Shown here: positions 14,660 through 21,294 of the stretch, one piece after another | Layout: every line of letters starts with the position of its first letter | How positions within the stretch are numbered: position 1 is the stretch's first letter | Source of the DNA: Pseudomonadota bacterium | GTDB lineage: Bacteria; Pseudomonadota; Gammaproteobacteria; Burkholderiales; Burkholderiaceae_C | Direction: 5' to 3' | NCBI GenBank assembly: GCA_018242005.1 | Contig: JAFECU010000285.1 | Coordinates: forward strand, 1 to 38,000 | DNA: 38,000 nucleotides | Notes under the pieces: model-generated | What the model saw: only the letters and a program-made list of their open reading frames with translations | The model's database searches: none | What the model was told of the DNA's origin: nothing | Position numbers and translations under genes: made by a program

Positions 14660-14880
14660 GTCGCGCAGCCATGGCCGCCGCCCATCCGCGCACGTTGCTC
14701 GGCGCCGCCTGGGCCATGCTGCAGCCGGCGGTCGACGTCCAGAGCCAGCACCTGCAGGCCCATGCCGCCTGCCTCCTGGGAGACTACCAGCGCGCGCGCC
14801 GGCTGTGGGAGTCGCTGGCGCAGGACGGCGATGGCGAGGCCCTGGAGCAGCTGGTTCTGCTGGCGCGGCGGGGCGAATAG
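14656..14880 (+). CDS. Small TPR-like protein translationally coupled to cytochrome c
   Basis: A 74-residue protein I do not recognise. It starts with ATG 14656 overlapping the cytochrome stop (ATGA), so it is almost certainly coupled. There is no signal peptide; the sequence is helical and contains one TPR-like unit, 'AHAACLLGDYQRARRLWESLAQDGD', followed by a short 'EALEQLVLLARRGE'. A single TPR or Sel1-like hairpin suggests protein binding. Codon use matches the neighbours. It converges with the flavoprotein gene, 3 bases away. Confidence 0.68.
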   Translation: MSRAAMAAAHPRTLLGAAWAMLQPAVDVQSQHLQAHAACLLGDYQRARRLWESLAQDGDGEALEQLVLLARRGE

Positions 14881-14883
14881 GAA

Positions 14884-16167
14884 TCAGCGTCCCCAGATGT
14901 CCGCGCTGATGGCCGCATACCAGTCCGCGCCCTGGTGCGCCTCGGCGGCGCGGTGCGCGGGCGGGGCGTCCAGCGGGCTCACGCCCACGCTGTGCGGCAG
15001 ATCGACGATGCGCCCCTCCTGCGCACGGTACACGCCCACGACCGAGATGCCGTAGCCCGGCGCCAGCAGGCTGTAGCAGGTGTTGGCAAACCAGGCCGTG
15101 GGGGCGCTGTGGCCGCTCAGTTCGGCCGCCAGCGCCGCGGCCACCACCTTGCCCTGGTTGTTGGCGGCAAAGCCCGACTTCGGAATCGGCCCGGCCAGGG
15201 CCGCGTCGCCCAGCACATGGATGCCGGGCACGCGCTGCGACGCCATGTTCTCGCCGCGCACGGGTGCCCAGCCGCTGGCGTCCACCACGCCCGCGCGCTC
15301 GGCAATCAGCCCGGCCTTTTGCGGCGGGATGACGTTGAGCACATCGGCCCGGTGGCGCGCGCCAAAGGCGGTCTCCACCTCCAGGGCCTGGGCGTCCACG
15401 CGCACCACCTGGCCGTCCTGCGCCAGGCTCACCCATTCGACCATGTCGCCGTACAAGGCCTTCCAGCCCTGCAGGAACAGCTCCTTCTTCGAAAAGTTGT
15501 TCTTCGCATCCAGCAGCACCACCTTGCTGCGCGGTTTGTGTGTCTTCAGGTAATGCGCGACCAGGCTGGCGCGCTCGTAGGGTCCGGGCGGGCAGCGGAA
15601 GGGGTTGTCGGGGATGACCATCACGAAGCGCCCGCCGTCGGGCATGGCCTCGAGCTGGCGGCGCAGCAACTGCGTCTGCGTGCCGGCCTTCCAGGCGTGG
15701 GGCGCGAGTTCGGCCGCCGCCCGGTCGTAGCCTTCGAGCGCGCCCCAGCGCATGTCCACGCCGGGCGAGAGCACGAGCCGGTCCCACGGCAGGACCTGGC
15801 CGGTGTCCAGCCGCAGCCGGCGCCGCTCGCCATCCACATCCTCGGCGCGTGCATGCACGACCTGCACGCCGGCGGCGCGCAGGCCATCGTAGCCGTGGCC
15901 GATGCTGTCCCAGCTGCGCAGGCCCGCGAGGTAGTGGTTGGAAAACGGGCAGGTGACGAAGCGCCCGGCCGGCTCGACCAGCGTGACCTGCACCTGTGGC
16001 GCCCAGTGGCGCAGATAGCGCGCCACGGTGGCGCCGCCAAAGCCGCCACCCACGACCACCACGCGCGCGCTGGCGCCCTTGGCGCGCACCAAGGCGGGGG
16101 TGAGTGCCGGCGCGGCCAGGCCGGCGGCGCCGAGCAGGAGGCGGCGGCGGGGCACAGTGGCGCTCAT
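14884..16167 (-). CDS. Flavocytochrome c-type FAD subunit (FccB / sulfide dehydrogenase-like)
   Basis: A 427-residue FAD oxidoreductase of the FCSD/SQR group. A twin-Arg signal ('PRRRLLLGAAGLAAPAL') directs export as a folded flavoprotein. The FAD-binding 'VVVGGGFGG' is at 37-45, and the conserved redox-active cysteines seem present as Cys73 ('TCPFSNHY') and Cys364 ('NTCYSLL'). 'IHVLGDAA' is the second FAD motif. Family members oxidise sulfide to sulfur and pass electrons to a cytochrome c subunit, here encoded just upstream with an ATGA overlap (16164-16167). In this alcohol-oxidation context the substrate could differ. ATG 16167 is chosen for the Tat signal; an upstream ATG at 16197 would add 10 residues. 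Confidence 0.9.
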   Translation of the reverse strand: MSATVPRRRLLLGAAGLAAPALTPALVRAKGASARVVVVGGGFGGATVARYLRHWAPQVQVTLVEPAGRFVTCPFSNHYLAGLRSWDSIGHGYDGLRAAGVQVVHARAEDVDGERRRLRLDTGQVLPWDRLVLSPGVDMRWGALEGYDRAAAELAPHAWKAGTQTQLLRRQLEAMPDGGRFVMVIPDNPFRCPPGPYERASLVAHYLKTHKPRSKVVLLDAKNNFSKKELFLQGWKALYGDMVEWVSLAQDGQVVRVDAQALEVETAFGARHRADVLNVIPPQKAGLIAERAGVVDASGWAPVRGENMASQRVPGIHVLGDAALAGPIPKSGFAANNQGKVVAAALAAELSGHSAPTAWFANTCYSLLAPGYGISVVGVYRAQEGRIVDLPHSVGVSPLDAPPAHRAAEAHQGADWYAAISADIWGR

Positions 16168-16520
16168 GGCTTGTCCGCCGCCGGGCTGGCGAACCATTCG
16201 GCCAGCGCCTGCATCTGCGCCGCGTCATAGCCTTGCATCAAGAGTGGCATGACGGTGGCATTGGCCACCCGTCCGGCCTTGAAGGCCTGCATGCGCTCCA
16301 GAAGCGCGTCGCTGCTCAGGCCGCGCAGGGCCGGGATGCTGCCCGTGCTGCCGGCCGGCGGCTGGCCGCCCGGGCCGTGGCAGGTGACGCAGTTGGCGGC
16401 CAGCAGGGCCGTGTTCCGCAGGCTCCAAGGGGGCGGGGTTTGCCCCACGCATGGCGCCAACCATGTCAGCAGCATTGCCGGTGGAACGAATTTTTTGATA
16501 GCTGCTAGCACTTGCTGCAT
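16164..16520 (-). CDS. Monohaem cytochrome c partner of the FccB-like protein
   Basis: A 118-residue cytochrome c with one haem motif, CVTCH, in 'ANCVTCHGPGGQPP', and a possible axial Met in 'TVMPLLMQGY'. The order cytochrome then flavoprotein with an ATGA overlap matches FccA-FccB. The N-terminus is hydrophobic with two Lys ('MQQVLAAIKKF...PAMLLTWLAPCVG'), a plausible signal peptide, but no Shine-Dalgarno is visible and the first codons lie within an intergenic-type repeat (16489-16528). A later start at ATG 16475 is possible, and a TTG at 16553 less so. No sigma-54 site was found upstream. Confidence 0.82.
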   Translation of the reverse strand: MQQVLAAIKKFVPPAMLLTWLAPCVGQTPPPWSLRNTALLAANCVTCHGPGGQPPAGSTGSIPALRGLSSDALLERMQAFKAGRVANATVMPLLMQGYDAAQMQALAEWFASPAADKP

Positions 16521-16528
16521 AAGCTTTA
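16489..16528. repeat. Intergenic-type repeat overlapping the fccA-like start
   Basis: The segment contains TTTTTTGATAGCTGCTAGC and a following CTTGCTGCATAAGC. It resembles a short, partly palindromic repeat remembered as scattered between genes in Comamonadaceae genomes (recall, not a search). It covers the first codons of the cytochrome gene. Confidence 0.45.
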
Positions 16529-16582
16529 CGCCGTGATTTATTGAAGGGCTCAAGCAGCGAATTCCGTTGAGGAGTCAACCGC

Positions 16583-16669
16583 CGTCATCCCCGCGAACGC
16601 GGTAATCCAAGGGCCAGCCAAACGCTTGATTCGTCGCCGCCGTGGCTCCCCACTTTCGCGGGGATGACG
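16583..16669. repeat. 87-bp element with perfect 15-bp terminal inverted repeats
   Basis: Ends CGTCATCCCCGCGAA (16583-16597) and TTCGCGGGGATGACG (16655-16669) are exact reverse complements. The 'GTCATcCCCGCgaa...CGGGgATGAC' signature matches the REP/MITE-like elements common in beta- and gammaproteobacteria, often between genes. It lies between pqqD and the fccA-like gene and may end or stabilise the pqqD transcript. Confidence 0.8.
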
Positions 16670-16730
16670 ACGCAGGGGCTGCTCAACGGAAACCACCCCC
16701 TGAGCCAATGGGAAATAGCAGGCAGTCATG

Positions 16731-17033
16731 CTAGTCGAACCAGCCACGGCGCCAGCTCTCGGCGAGCAGCTCCTGCACCTGGGGGGCTATGCCCCGGGTG
16801 TCGAACAGCGTCTCCAGCTCATTGACGATGTTGGCCACGGTGCGGCGTCCGTCGCAGCGGCGCAGGATTTCGGCGGCGCTGTCGTTGAGCTGCACCATGC
16901 TGTCCGGGGCGATCAGGACCCAGCGCGCCTGTGCGGCCTCGTAATGCAGCTGCAGGTGGCGTGACAAGTGGGGCAGTGCTGGCGGGCTGGGATGGGGGAG
17001 CCCCGGTGCGTTGGTAGCGGCGTCAAAGTGCAT
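16731..17033 (-). CDS. pqqD: PqqD, peptide chaperone of PQQ biosynthesis, standing alone
   Basis: A 100-residue PqqD. In PQQ synthesis PqqD binds the precursor peptide PqqA and presents it to the radical-SAM enzyme PqqE. The family pattern is clear: 'LSRHLQLHYEAAQARWVLIAPDSM' then 'VQLNDSAAEILRRCDGRRTV' and 'IVNELETLF'. Length is normal (about 90-100). ATG 17033 is chosen; upstream extensions are not family-like. Neither pqqA, pqqB, pqqC nor pqqE lies in this window, so the gene is an orphan here. It may serve a pathway encoded elsewhere, be a relic, or act with another RiPP-type peptide. Confidence 0.88.
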   Translation of the reverse strand: MHFDAATNAPGLPHPSPPALPHLSRHLQLHYEAAQARWVLIAPDSMVQLNDSAAEILRRCDGRRTVANIVNELETLFDTRGIAPQVQELLAESWRRGWFD

Positions 17034-17322
17034 GGCAATTGTTCTGGATGGCGTTCGGCAGGGGCCACGGTGGCGCACTGCGCAAAACCATTCCCGCGCA
17101 GTCGCAGGAAACCACAGCAAAATAAGTGCCACACCCTTGTCCATGCCACTTAGCGACTCAAGGTGGCAGGCGCCGGCGACATCGCCTCATGACAGGGCGG
17201 ACAACGGCTACCCAGTGCCCCGCAATGCACGATGCAATTGCTCCAAAGCGGAGCAGCGGCTGTTACAGCGCTCAAGCCGCTGCCGAGACACGCGACAGCG
17301 CTGTGTTTGTGCCAACGAGTGG

Positions 17323-17338
17323 TGGCCTGCTTTTTGCT
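17323..17338 (+). promoter_or_regulatory. Sigma-54 promoter of pedF
   Basis: TGGCCTGCTTTTTGCT differs from TGGCAYG-N4-TTGCW only at the A. GG at 17324-17325 and GC at 17336-17337 are 10 bases apart. The predicted start is near 17349, 28 bases before pedF. The rest of the 343-base gap 17034-17376 has no gene; it holds a 10-bp palindrome ACAGCGCTGT (17295-17304) and GCTG-TTA-CAGC (17259-17269), possible activator sites. Confidence 0.8.
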
Positions 17339-17376
17339 TTTGCTGGGCATTGCCATTTATCAAAGGAGACATCCCA

Positions 17377-17868
17377 ATGCAATCCGCTTTTCAGACCTGG
17401 GCCCGCACGGGCGCACGCACGGCCCTGGCCCTGGCCCTGGCGGCCGGCGCCTGTGCTTCCTGGGCGCATGGCGACGTGACGCCCCAGCCCGTGGACACGC
17501 ACACCCTGCCGCAGGTGGGGCAAAAATGGCTGGAGGACAACCCCTACAGCCAGGGGCCGGCGCAGGGCGAGGCCGTGCGCATAGGCGCCTCGGGCTACAA
17601 CCAGAACTGCGCGCGCTGCCACGGGCTCGAAGCCATCTCCGGTGGCATTGCCCCCGACCTGCGCCACCTTGATGACGAGTGCACCGGCCTGGCGGATGCG
17701 GCGAAGAAGGCCGCCTGCTTCAAGGAGGTCAACGACTACTTCATCGGCACCGTTCGCCGCGGCCGCACGCGCGATGGCCGGGTGTACATGCCGCCCTTCG
17801 AGGGTATGCTGTCCCAGGAAGCCCTGTGGGCCATCAAAACCTATCTTGAAACGCGTCGTGAACCATGA
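17377..17868 (+). CDS. pedF: Cytochrome c-550 PedF
   Basis: A 163-residue periplasmic cytochrome c550, the usual electron acceptor of PQQ-dependent alcohol dehydrogenases (ExaB/PedF type). The signal peptide (1-30) ends 'ACASWA' and contains an Ala-Leu repeat coded by CTGGCC triplication. Family landmarks are 'HGDVTPQPVDT' at the mature N-terminus, 'KWLEDNPYSQG', haem site CARCH (78-82), 'GGIAPDLRHLD' and the axial Met region 'GRVYMPPFEGML'. AAAGGAGA 7 bases before ATG 17377 is a strong ribosome site. A sigma-54 promoter lies 39-54 bases upstream, and the stop overlaps the next start as ATGA. Confidence 0.94.
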   Translation: MQSAFQTWARTGARTALALALAAGACASWAHGDVTPQPVDTHTLPQVGQKWLEDNPYSQGPAQGEAVRIGASGYNQNCARCHGLEAISGGIAPDLRHLDDECTGLADAAKKAACFKEVNDYFIGTVRRGRTRDGRVYMPPFEGMLSQEALWAIKTYLETRREP

Positions 17869-18758
17869 TCGAGGCCATGCAAACTCCCCATTCGCCGGGC
17901 CGGCGCCAGCTGATGCTGGGACTGCTGCCCCTGCTCGCCGGCGTGGGTGCGGCCCAGGCCCAGGATGAACGCAGCGCCCTGGCGCGCATTCGCGCCAGCG
18001 GTGCGCTCAAGGTCGCCCTGTACAACGCCTTTCCGCCGTTCTCGTCGCGCTCCGCCCAGGGGGCGCAGGGCATGCAGGGCCTGGATGTATCTCTGGCCCA
18101 GGCCCTGGCGCGCGCCATGGGGTTGCAGCTGGCTCTGCTGCCCTTCGATGCCGACGAGAACATGAACGACGATCTGCGCAACATGGTCTGGAAGGGGCAC
18201 TACCTGGGCTACGGGCCCGCGGACGTGATGCTGCATGTGCCCGTGGACAAGTACTTCATGCAACAAAACAGGCAGGCCCTGATCTTTGCGCCCTACATGC
18301 GCGAGCAGGTGGTGCTGGTGCGCGACCGGCAGCGCTTGCCCCAGGTGACGGGCGTTGCCGACCTCAAGGACATGCCGCTGGCGGCTGAACGCGGCACCAG
18401 CGCGGCCAGCGCCTTGATCGGGCATGACAATCGTCTATTGAGTGCGCAGGTGCACCTGTACGACGACGGTGTGAAGGCCGTGCAGGCGGTTCTGCAAGGC
18501 CAGGCGGCGGCGGCCTACGTCACACGCGCACAGGCCGAGTCCGCGATCTTTCAGTCCCAGGCGCGGCCCGAGCAGTGGGAGATCAGCGAGTTTCCGCTGA
18601 CGGGCGTGCCTGCCCAGGGCTGGCTGGTGGGTATGGCCATCAAGGCCGGGAACGAAGAACTGGGCCAGGCATTGCAGCAGGCCCTGCAATCGCTGCGCGG
18701 CAGTGGCGAGCTGCTGGCGATTTTCAAACAGCATGGCCTGACCCTGACCGCCCCCTGA
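17865..18758 (+). CDS. XoxJ/MxaJ-like periplasmic binding protein of quinoprotein systems
   Basis: A 297-residue family 3-type solute-binding fold. It matches the quinoprotein-dehydrogenase-associated subgroup by 'ALKVALYNAFPPFS', and especially by 'FDADENMNDDLRNMVWKGHY' followed by 'GPADVMLHVPVDK' and 'ALIFAPYMREQVVLVRD'. XoxJ-type proteins are thought to help activate or mature the PQQ dehydrogenase rather than to import a solute. The signal peptide includes 'RRQLMLGLLPLLAGVGAAQAQ'. ATG 17865 overlaps the pedF stop (ATGA), so the two are coupled and share the sigma-54 promoter. A strong terminator follows. Confidence 0.88.
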   Translation: MIEAMQTPHSPGRRQLMLGLLPLLAGVGAAQAQDERSALARIRASGALKVALYNAFPPFSSRSAQGAQGMQGLDVSLAQALARAMGLQLALLPFDADENMNDDLRNMVWKGHYLGYGPADVMLHVPVDKYFMQQNRQALIFAPYMREQVVLVRDRQRLPQVTGVADLKDMPLAAERGTSAASALIGHDNRLLSAQVHLYDDGVKAVQAVLQGQAAAAYVTRAQAESAIFQSQARPEQWEISEFPLTGVPAQGWLVGMAIKAGNEELGQALQQALQSLRGSGELLAIFKQHGLTLTAP

Positions 18759-18772
18759 ACCCGGCCCCATAA

Positions 18773-18810
18773 AAAAACCCCGGTAGGCTTGGCGGCCTTC
18801 CGGGGTTTTT
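18773..18810. terminator. Bidirectional rho-independent terminator
   Basis: Arms AAAAACCCCGG (18773-18783) and CCGGGGTTTTT (18800-18810) pair perfectly, with a T run on the plus strand and an A run (T on minus) on the left. It separates the convergent pedF-xoxJ unit and the TonB receptor gene. Confidence 0.92.
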
Positions 18811-18847
18811 CTTGCCACTCACCACTTACGGCGCGTCACTCGCGACG

Positions 18848-21136
18848 TCACCTCCACTCATAGCGCATGCCCACGACAACGCTGCGTCCCATGCCCGGCG
18901 CCACGAAGCGCGCCGATCCCATGTCTTCGCCGGGCTTGACCACCACGCCGCCAGGGAAGGCGTCCTCGTTGCCGGTGGCATAGGTCACGTAGCGCTTGTC
19001 CAGCAGGTTGGCGATGCGCAGGTAGGCCTTCCAGCCCGCATTGACCTGCCAGGTGACGCGGGCGTTGAGAAGGCCGTAGCCGGCCACGTCGGCGAGCTTG
19101 GGGCGCGTGCCACTCTCGTTGCCGGCCGCCACCATGGAGCCCACGGCCAGCCAGTCGCCACCCACGACCACCGCAGGCGTGGCGCGCCAGTCGGCCGAGA
19201 GCTTGAACACATGGCGTGGCAGGGCGGCCATGCGGGTGCCCGGTAGGAAGGTGTTGGGTTTCTTGGCCGTGCTCAAGGGGCCGAAGAGTACGCCGCTGCT
19301 TTGGTAGGTGGCATCCAGGTAGGCGTAGCTGGCGCGCATGTCCCAAGGGCCGCGCTGCACGCGGCCGCTCAACTCCAGGCCCTGGCGGCGGGTCTTGCCA
19401 ATGTTGGTGAAGTAACCCGCCTGCGCGATGCCCGAGCGCATGAAGGCGATGTCGTCGTTGTTCACCGAGCGGAACAGGGCACCCGTCACCTGTACGCCTT
19501 CGGCCGGGCGCAGCCTGGCGCCGAACTCCAGCGTGCGCGTGACCACCTGCTTGAGGTAGGGGTCGGCCTGCAGGCCGGTGGGCAGGGTGCAGGGCTTGGC
19601 CGGGTCGGCGCAGCCCAGCTCCAGCGCCGTCGGCATGCGCGTGCCCTGCGACAGGCTGGCAAAACCGAGGGCTGCCGGCGTGAAGGCATGCGTGATGCCG
19701 ATGGCGGGGTTGAGCTTGCTGTATCGGAAGCTCTCGCGGTCATAGGGCGAAGGGTGGCCCAGGTCATTGCGCACGCGGCTGCTGTTCCAGCGCGCCGACA
19801 GGCTCAGGCGCGTGTGCTCCGTGAGGGCGATGGTGTCGGCGGCGAACAAGCCCACGCGCGTGCTGCGCCCGCGCAGCGACACCTCGTGCTCCAGGTCTTC
19901 TCCCGCGATGGGCCGGGCGACGCGGTTGGCGTCAAAAACGGCTTCCTGCTGGTACTGGTCATACTCGGCCGTGCTGCGTGCGAGCTCGCCGCCCACGGCC
20001 AGTTGGTGCGCGCCGGTCTGGTGCGTCCATTGCAGCGTCGTGCCGACCTCTGAATAGCGCGCCTGGCTGACGTTGAACACGGCGTTGTTGCTGACGTAGC
20101 CCGGGGCGGCTGGGTTGGTGCAATTGGTGGTGCCGGGCTTCTCGCAGTCCTCTATCCAGTCAGCCCATTTTTCACTCACATCACCATTGCTGCCGTTGCG
20201 GCGCGAGGAGCGGTGCCAGGCCACCAGCGACAGCTGGTCGTTCGGGGTGATGGCGTGGGTCAGCTGGAAGTTGAGCAGGCCGCCCTGATTGCGGGTCTGG
20301 TCGTAGAAGGTGTAGCCCGCGTTGCGCTGCATGTTGTACAGGCTCTGGTTGAGCAGTCCGTTGCCGATCAGGTTGCTGCGCCCGTAGGTGTAGCTCAGCG
20401 CCCAGGAGGTATCACCGAGGTGGCGCCCAAGCTTGAGGAACAGATTGCCCAGATGGCCCGGCGAGCGCTCGCGCCAGCCGTTTTCATCGAACCAGGTGCC
20501 CGCCACATAGCCGTGCCAACCCTCGCCCCACTGCGCGCCATGGCCGAACTCGACGCGCTTGCGCGCATGGCTGCCATAGGAGACATCGAGCTCGGTTCCC
20601 GGGTGCGTGAAGCCGGACTTGGTGCCCAGCACCAGCGCGCCACCCAGGGTGTTGAGGCCGTACAGCGGGTTGGAGCCGGGGATGATGGCCACGTCGGCCA
20701 GGGCCATTTCGGGAACCAGATCCCAGTCCATGACATCACCCAGCGGCTGGTTGATGCGCACGCCGTCCATGTACACCGACAGGCCCTGGGGCGAGCCGAG
20801 CAGAGGCGACAGGCGGTGGCCGCGGTAGCTCAGGTCGATCTGGTAGGGGCTGCCCTGGATGCTGGCGGTGCTGACGCCGGGCATGCTGCGGTCGAGAAAA
20901 TCGGTCAGGCTGGTGGCGCCGGCGCGCTCGATCTGGGCGTCGCTGCGCATTTGCGCATTGCCGGGATATTCATCGACCGACACATCCAGTCCGGGCAGCG
21001 GTGCCTGATGCACGACCTCGACCTGCGGCAGGCGGCGGACCTTGTCAATGTCAACGGCCTGCGCCACCGCCGCCAGCGGGAAGGTGGAGGCCATGGCCAG
21101 CCAGAGGCGTCGGTGCCTCGAAGGGGGATTTTTCAT
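18848..21136 (-). CDS. TonB-dependent outer-membrane receptor next to the quinoprotein dehydrogenase
   Basis: A 762-residue receptor: signal peptide 'RLWLAMASTFPLAAVAQA', a TonB-box-like segment around 'LPQVEVVHQ', a plug domain ('TSLTDFLDRSMPGVSTASIQG', 'VYMDGVRINQPLGDV', 'NPLYGLNTLGGALVLGTKSG') and a 22-strand barrel with 'RIANLLDKRYVTY' near the end. It ends 'GMRYEWR' rather than in Phe. The ligand is not readable. Its place 158 bases after the dehydrogenase, on the same strand, suggests uptake of something that enzyme needs, such as a lanthanide chelate (LutH-like role) or PQQ. ATG 21136 is chosen for its fit to the signal peptide; an in-frame extension to 21259 has no signal character. 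Confidence 0.9.
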   Translation of the reverse strand: MKNPPSRHRRLWLAMASTFPLAAVAQAVDIDKVRRLPQVEVVHQAPLPGLDVSVDEYPGNAQMRSDAQIERAGATSLTDFLDRSMPGVSTASIQGSPYQIDLSYRGHRLSPLLGSPQGLSVYMDGVRINQPLGDVMDWDLVPEMALADVAIIPGSNPLYGLNTLGGALVLGTKSGFTHPGTELDVSYGSHARKRVEFGHGAQWGEGWHGYVAGTWFDENGWRERSPGHLGNLFLKLGRHLGDTSWALSYTYGRSNLIGNGLLNQSLYNMQRNAGYTFYDQTRNQGGLLNFQLTHAITPNDQLSLVAWHRSSRRNGSNGDVSEKWADWIEDCEKPGTTNCTNPAAPGYVSNNAVFNVSQARYSEVGTTLQWTHQTGAHQLAVGGELARSTAEYDQYQQEAVFDANRVARPIAGEDLEHEVSLRGRSTRVGLFAADTIALTEHTRLSLSARWNSSRVRNDLGHPSPYDRESFRYSKLNPAIGITHAFTPAALGFASLSQGTRMPTALELGCADPAKPCTLPTGLQADPYLKQVVTRTLEFGARLRPAEGVQVTGALFRSVNNDDIAFMRSGIAQAGYFTNIGKTRRQGLELSGRVQRGPWDMRASYAYLDATYQSSGVLFGPLSTAKKPNTFLPGTRMAALPRHVFKLSADWRATPAVVVGGDWLAVGSMVAAGNESGTRPKLADVAGYGLLNARVTWQVNAGWKAYLRIANLLDKRYVTYATGNEDAFPGGVVVKPGEDMGSARFVAPGMGRSVVVGMRYEWR

Positions 21137-21245
21137 GGGGGTTCTTCGTTGCACGGCGCTGCCGGCCAGCGCCGCCGGTTGTTGATGGGGGCATGGGCAG
21201 GCGCGCCCCGCGCAGATAGCGGGGGGGTGCCGCTTGTCATCGGTA

Positions 21246-21280
21246 CGGCCGGCATGCACGCAAGTGGCGCATGCCGGCCG
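21246..21280 (-). other. 12-bp perfect hairpin after the dehydrogenase gene
   Basis: Arms CGGCCGGCATGC (21246-21257) and GCATGCCGGCCG (21269-21280) with an 11-base loop, 14 bases past the dehydrogenase stop. There is no T run, so it is more likely an mRNA-stabilising or attenuating hairpin than a full terminator. It could set a lower level of receptor expression. Confidence 0.6.
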
Positions 21281-21294
21281 CCGTCAAGCCAGCG

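Noticed and set aside
14135-16228. Minus-strand open frame of 697 codons overlapping the FccB-like gene in another frame
   Set aside because: Arg/Gly/Ala-rich translation without motifs. The FccB frame carries the FAD motifs, redox cysteines and Tat signal.
17034-17376. A hidden pqqA peptide gene between pqqD and pedF
   Set aside because: No frame with the PqqA Glu-Val-Thr-Met-Tyr type core was seen on either strand.
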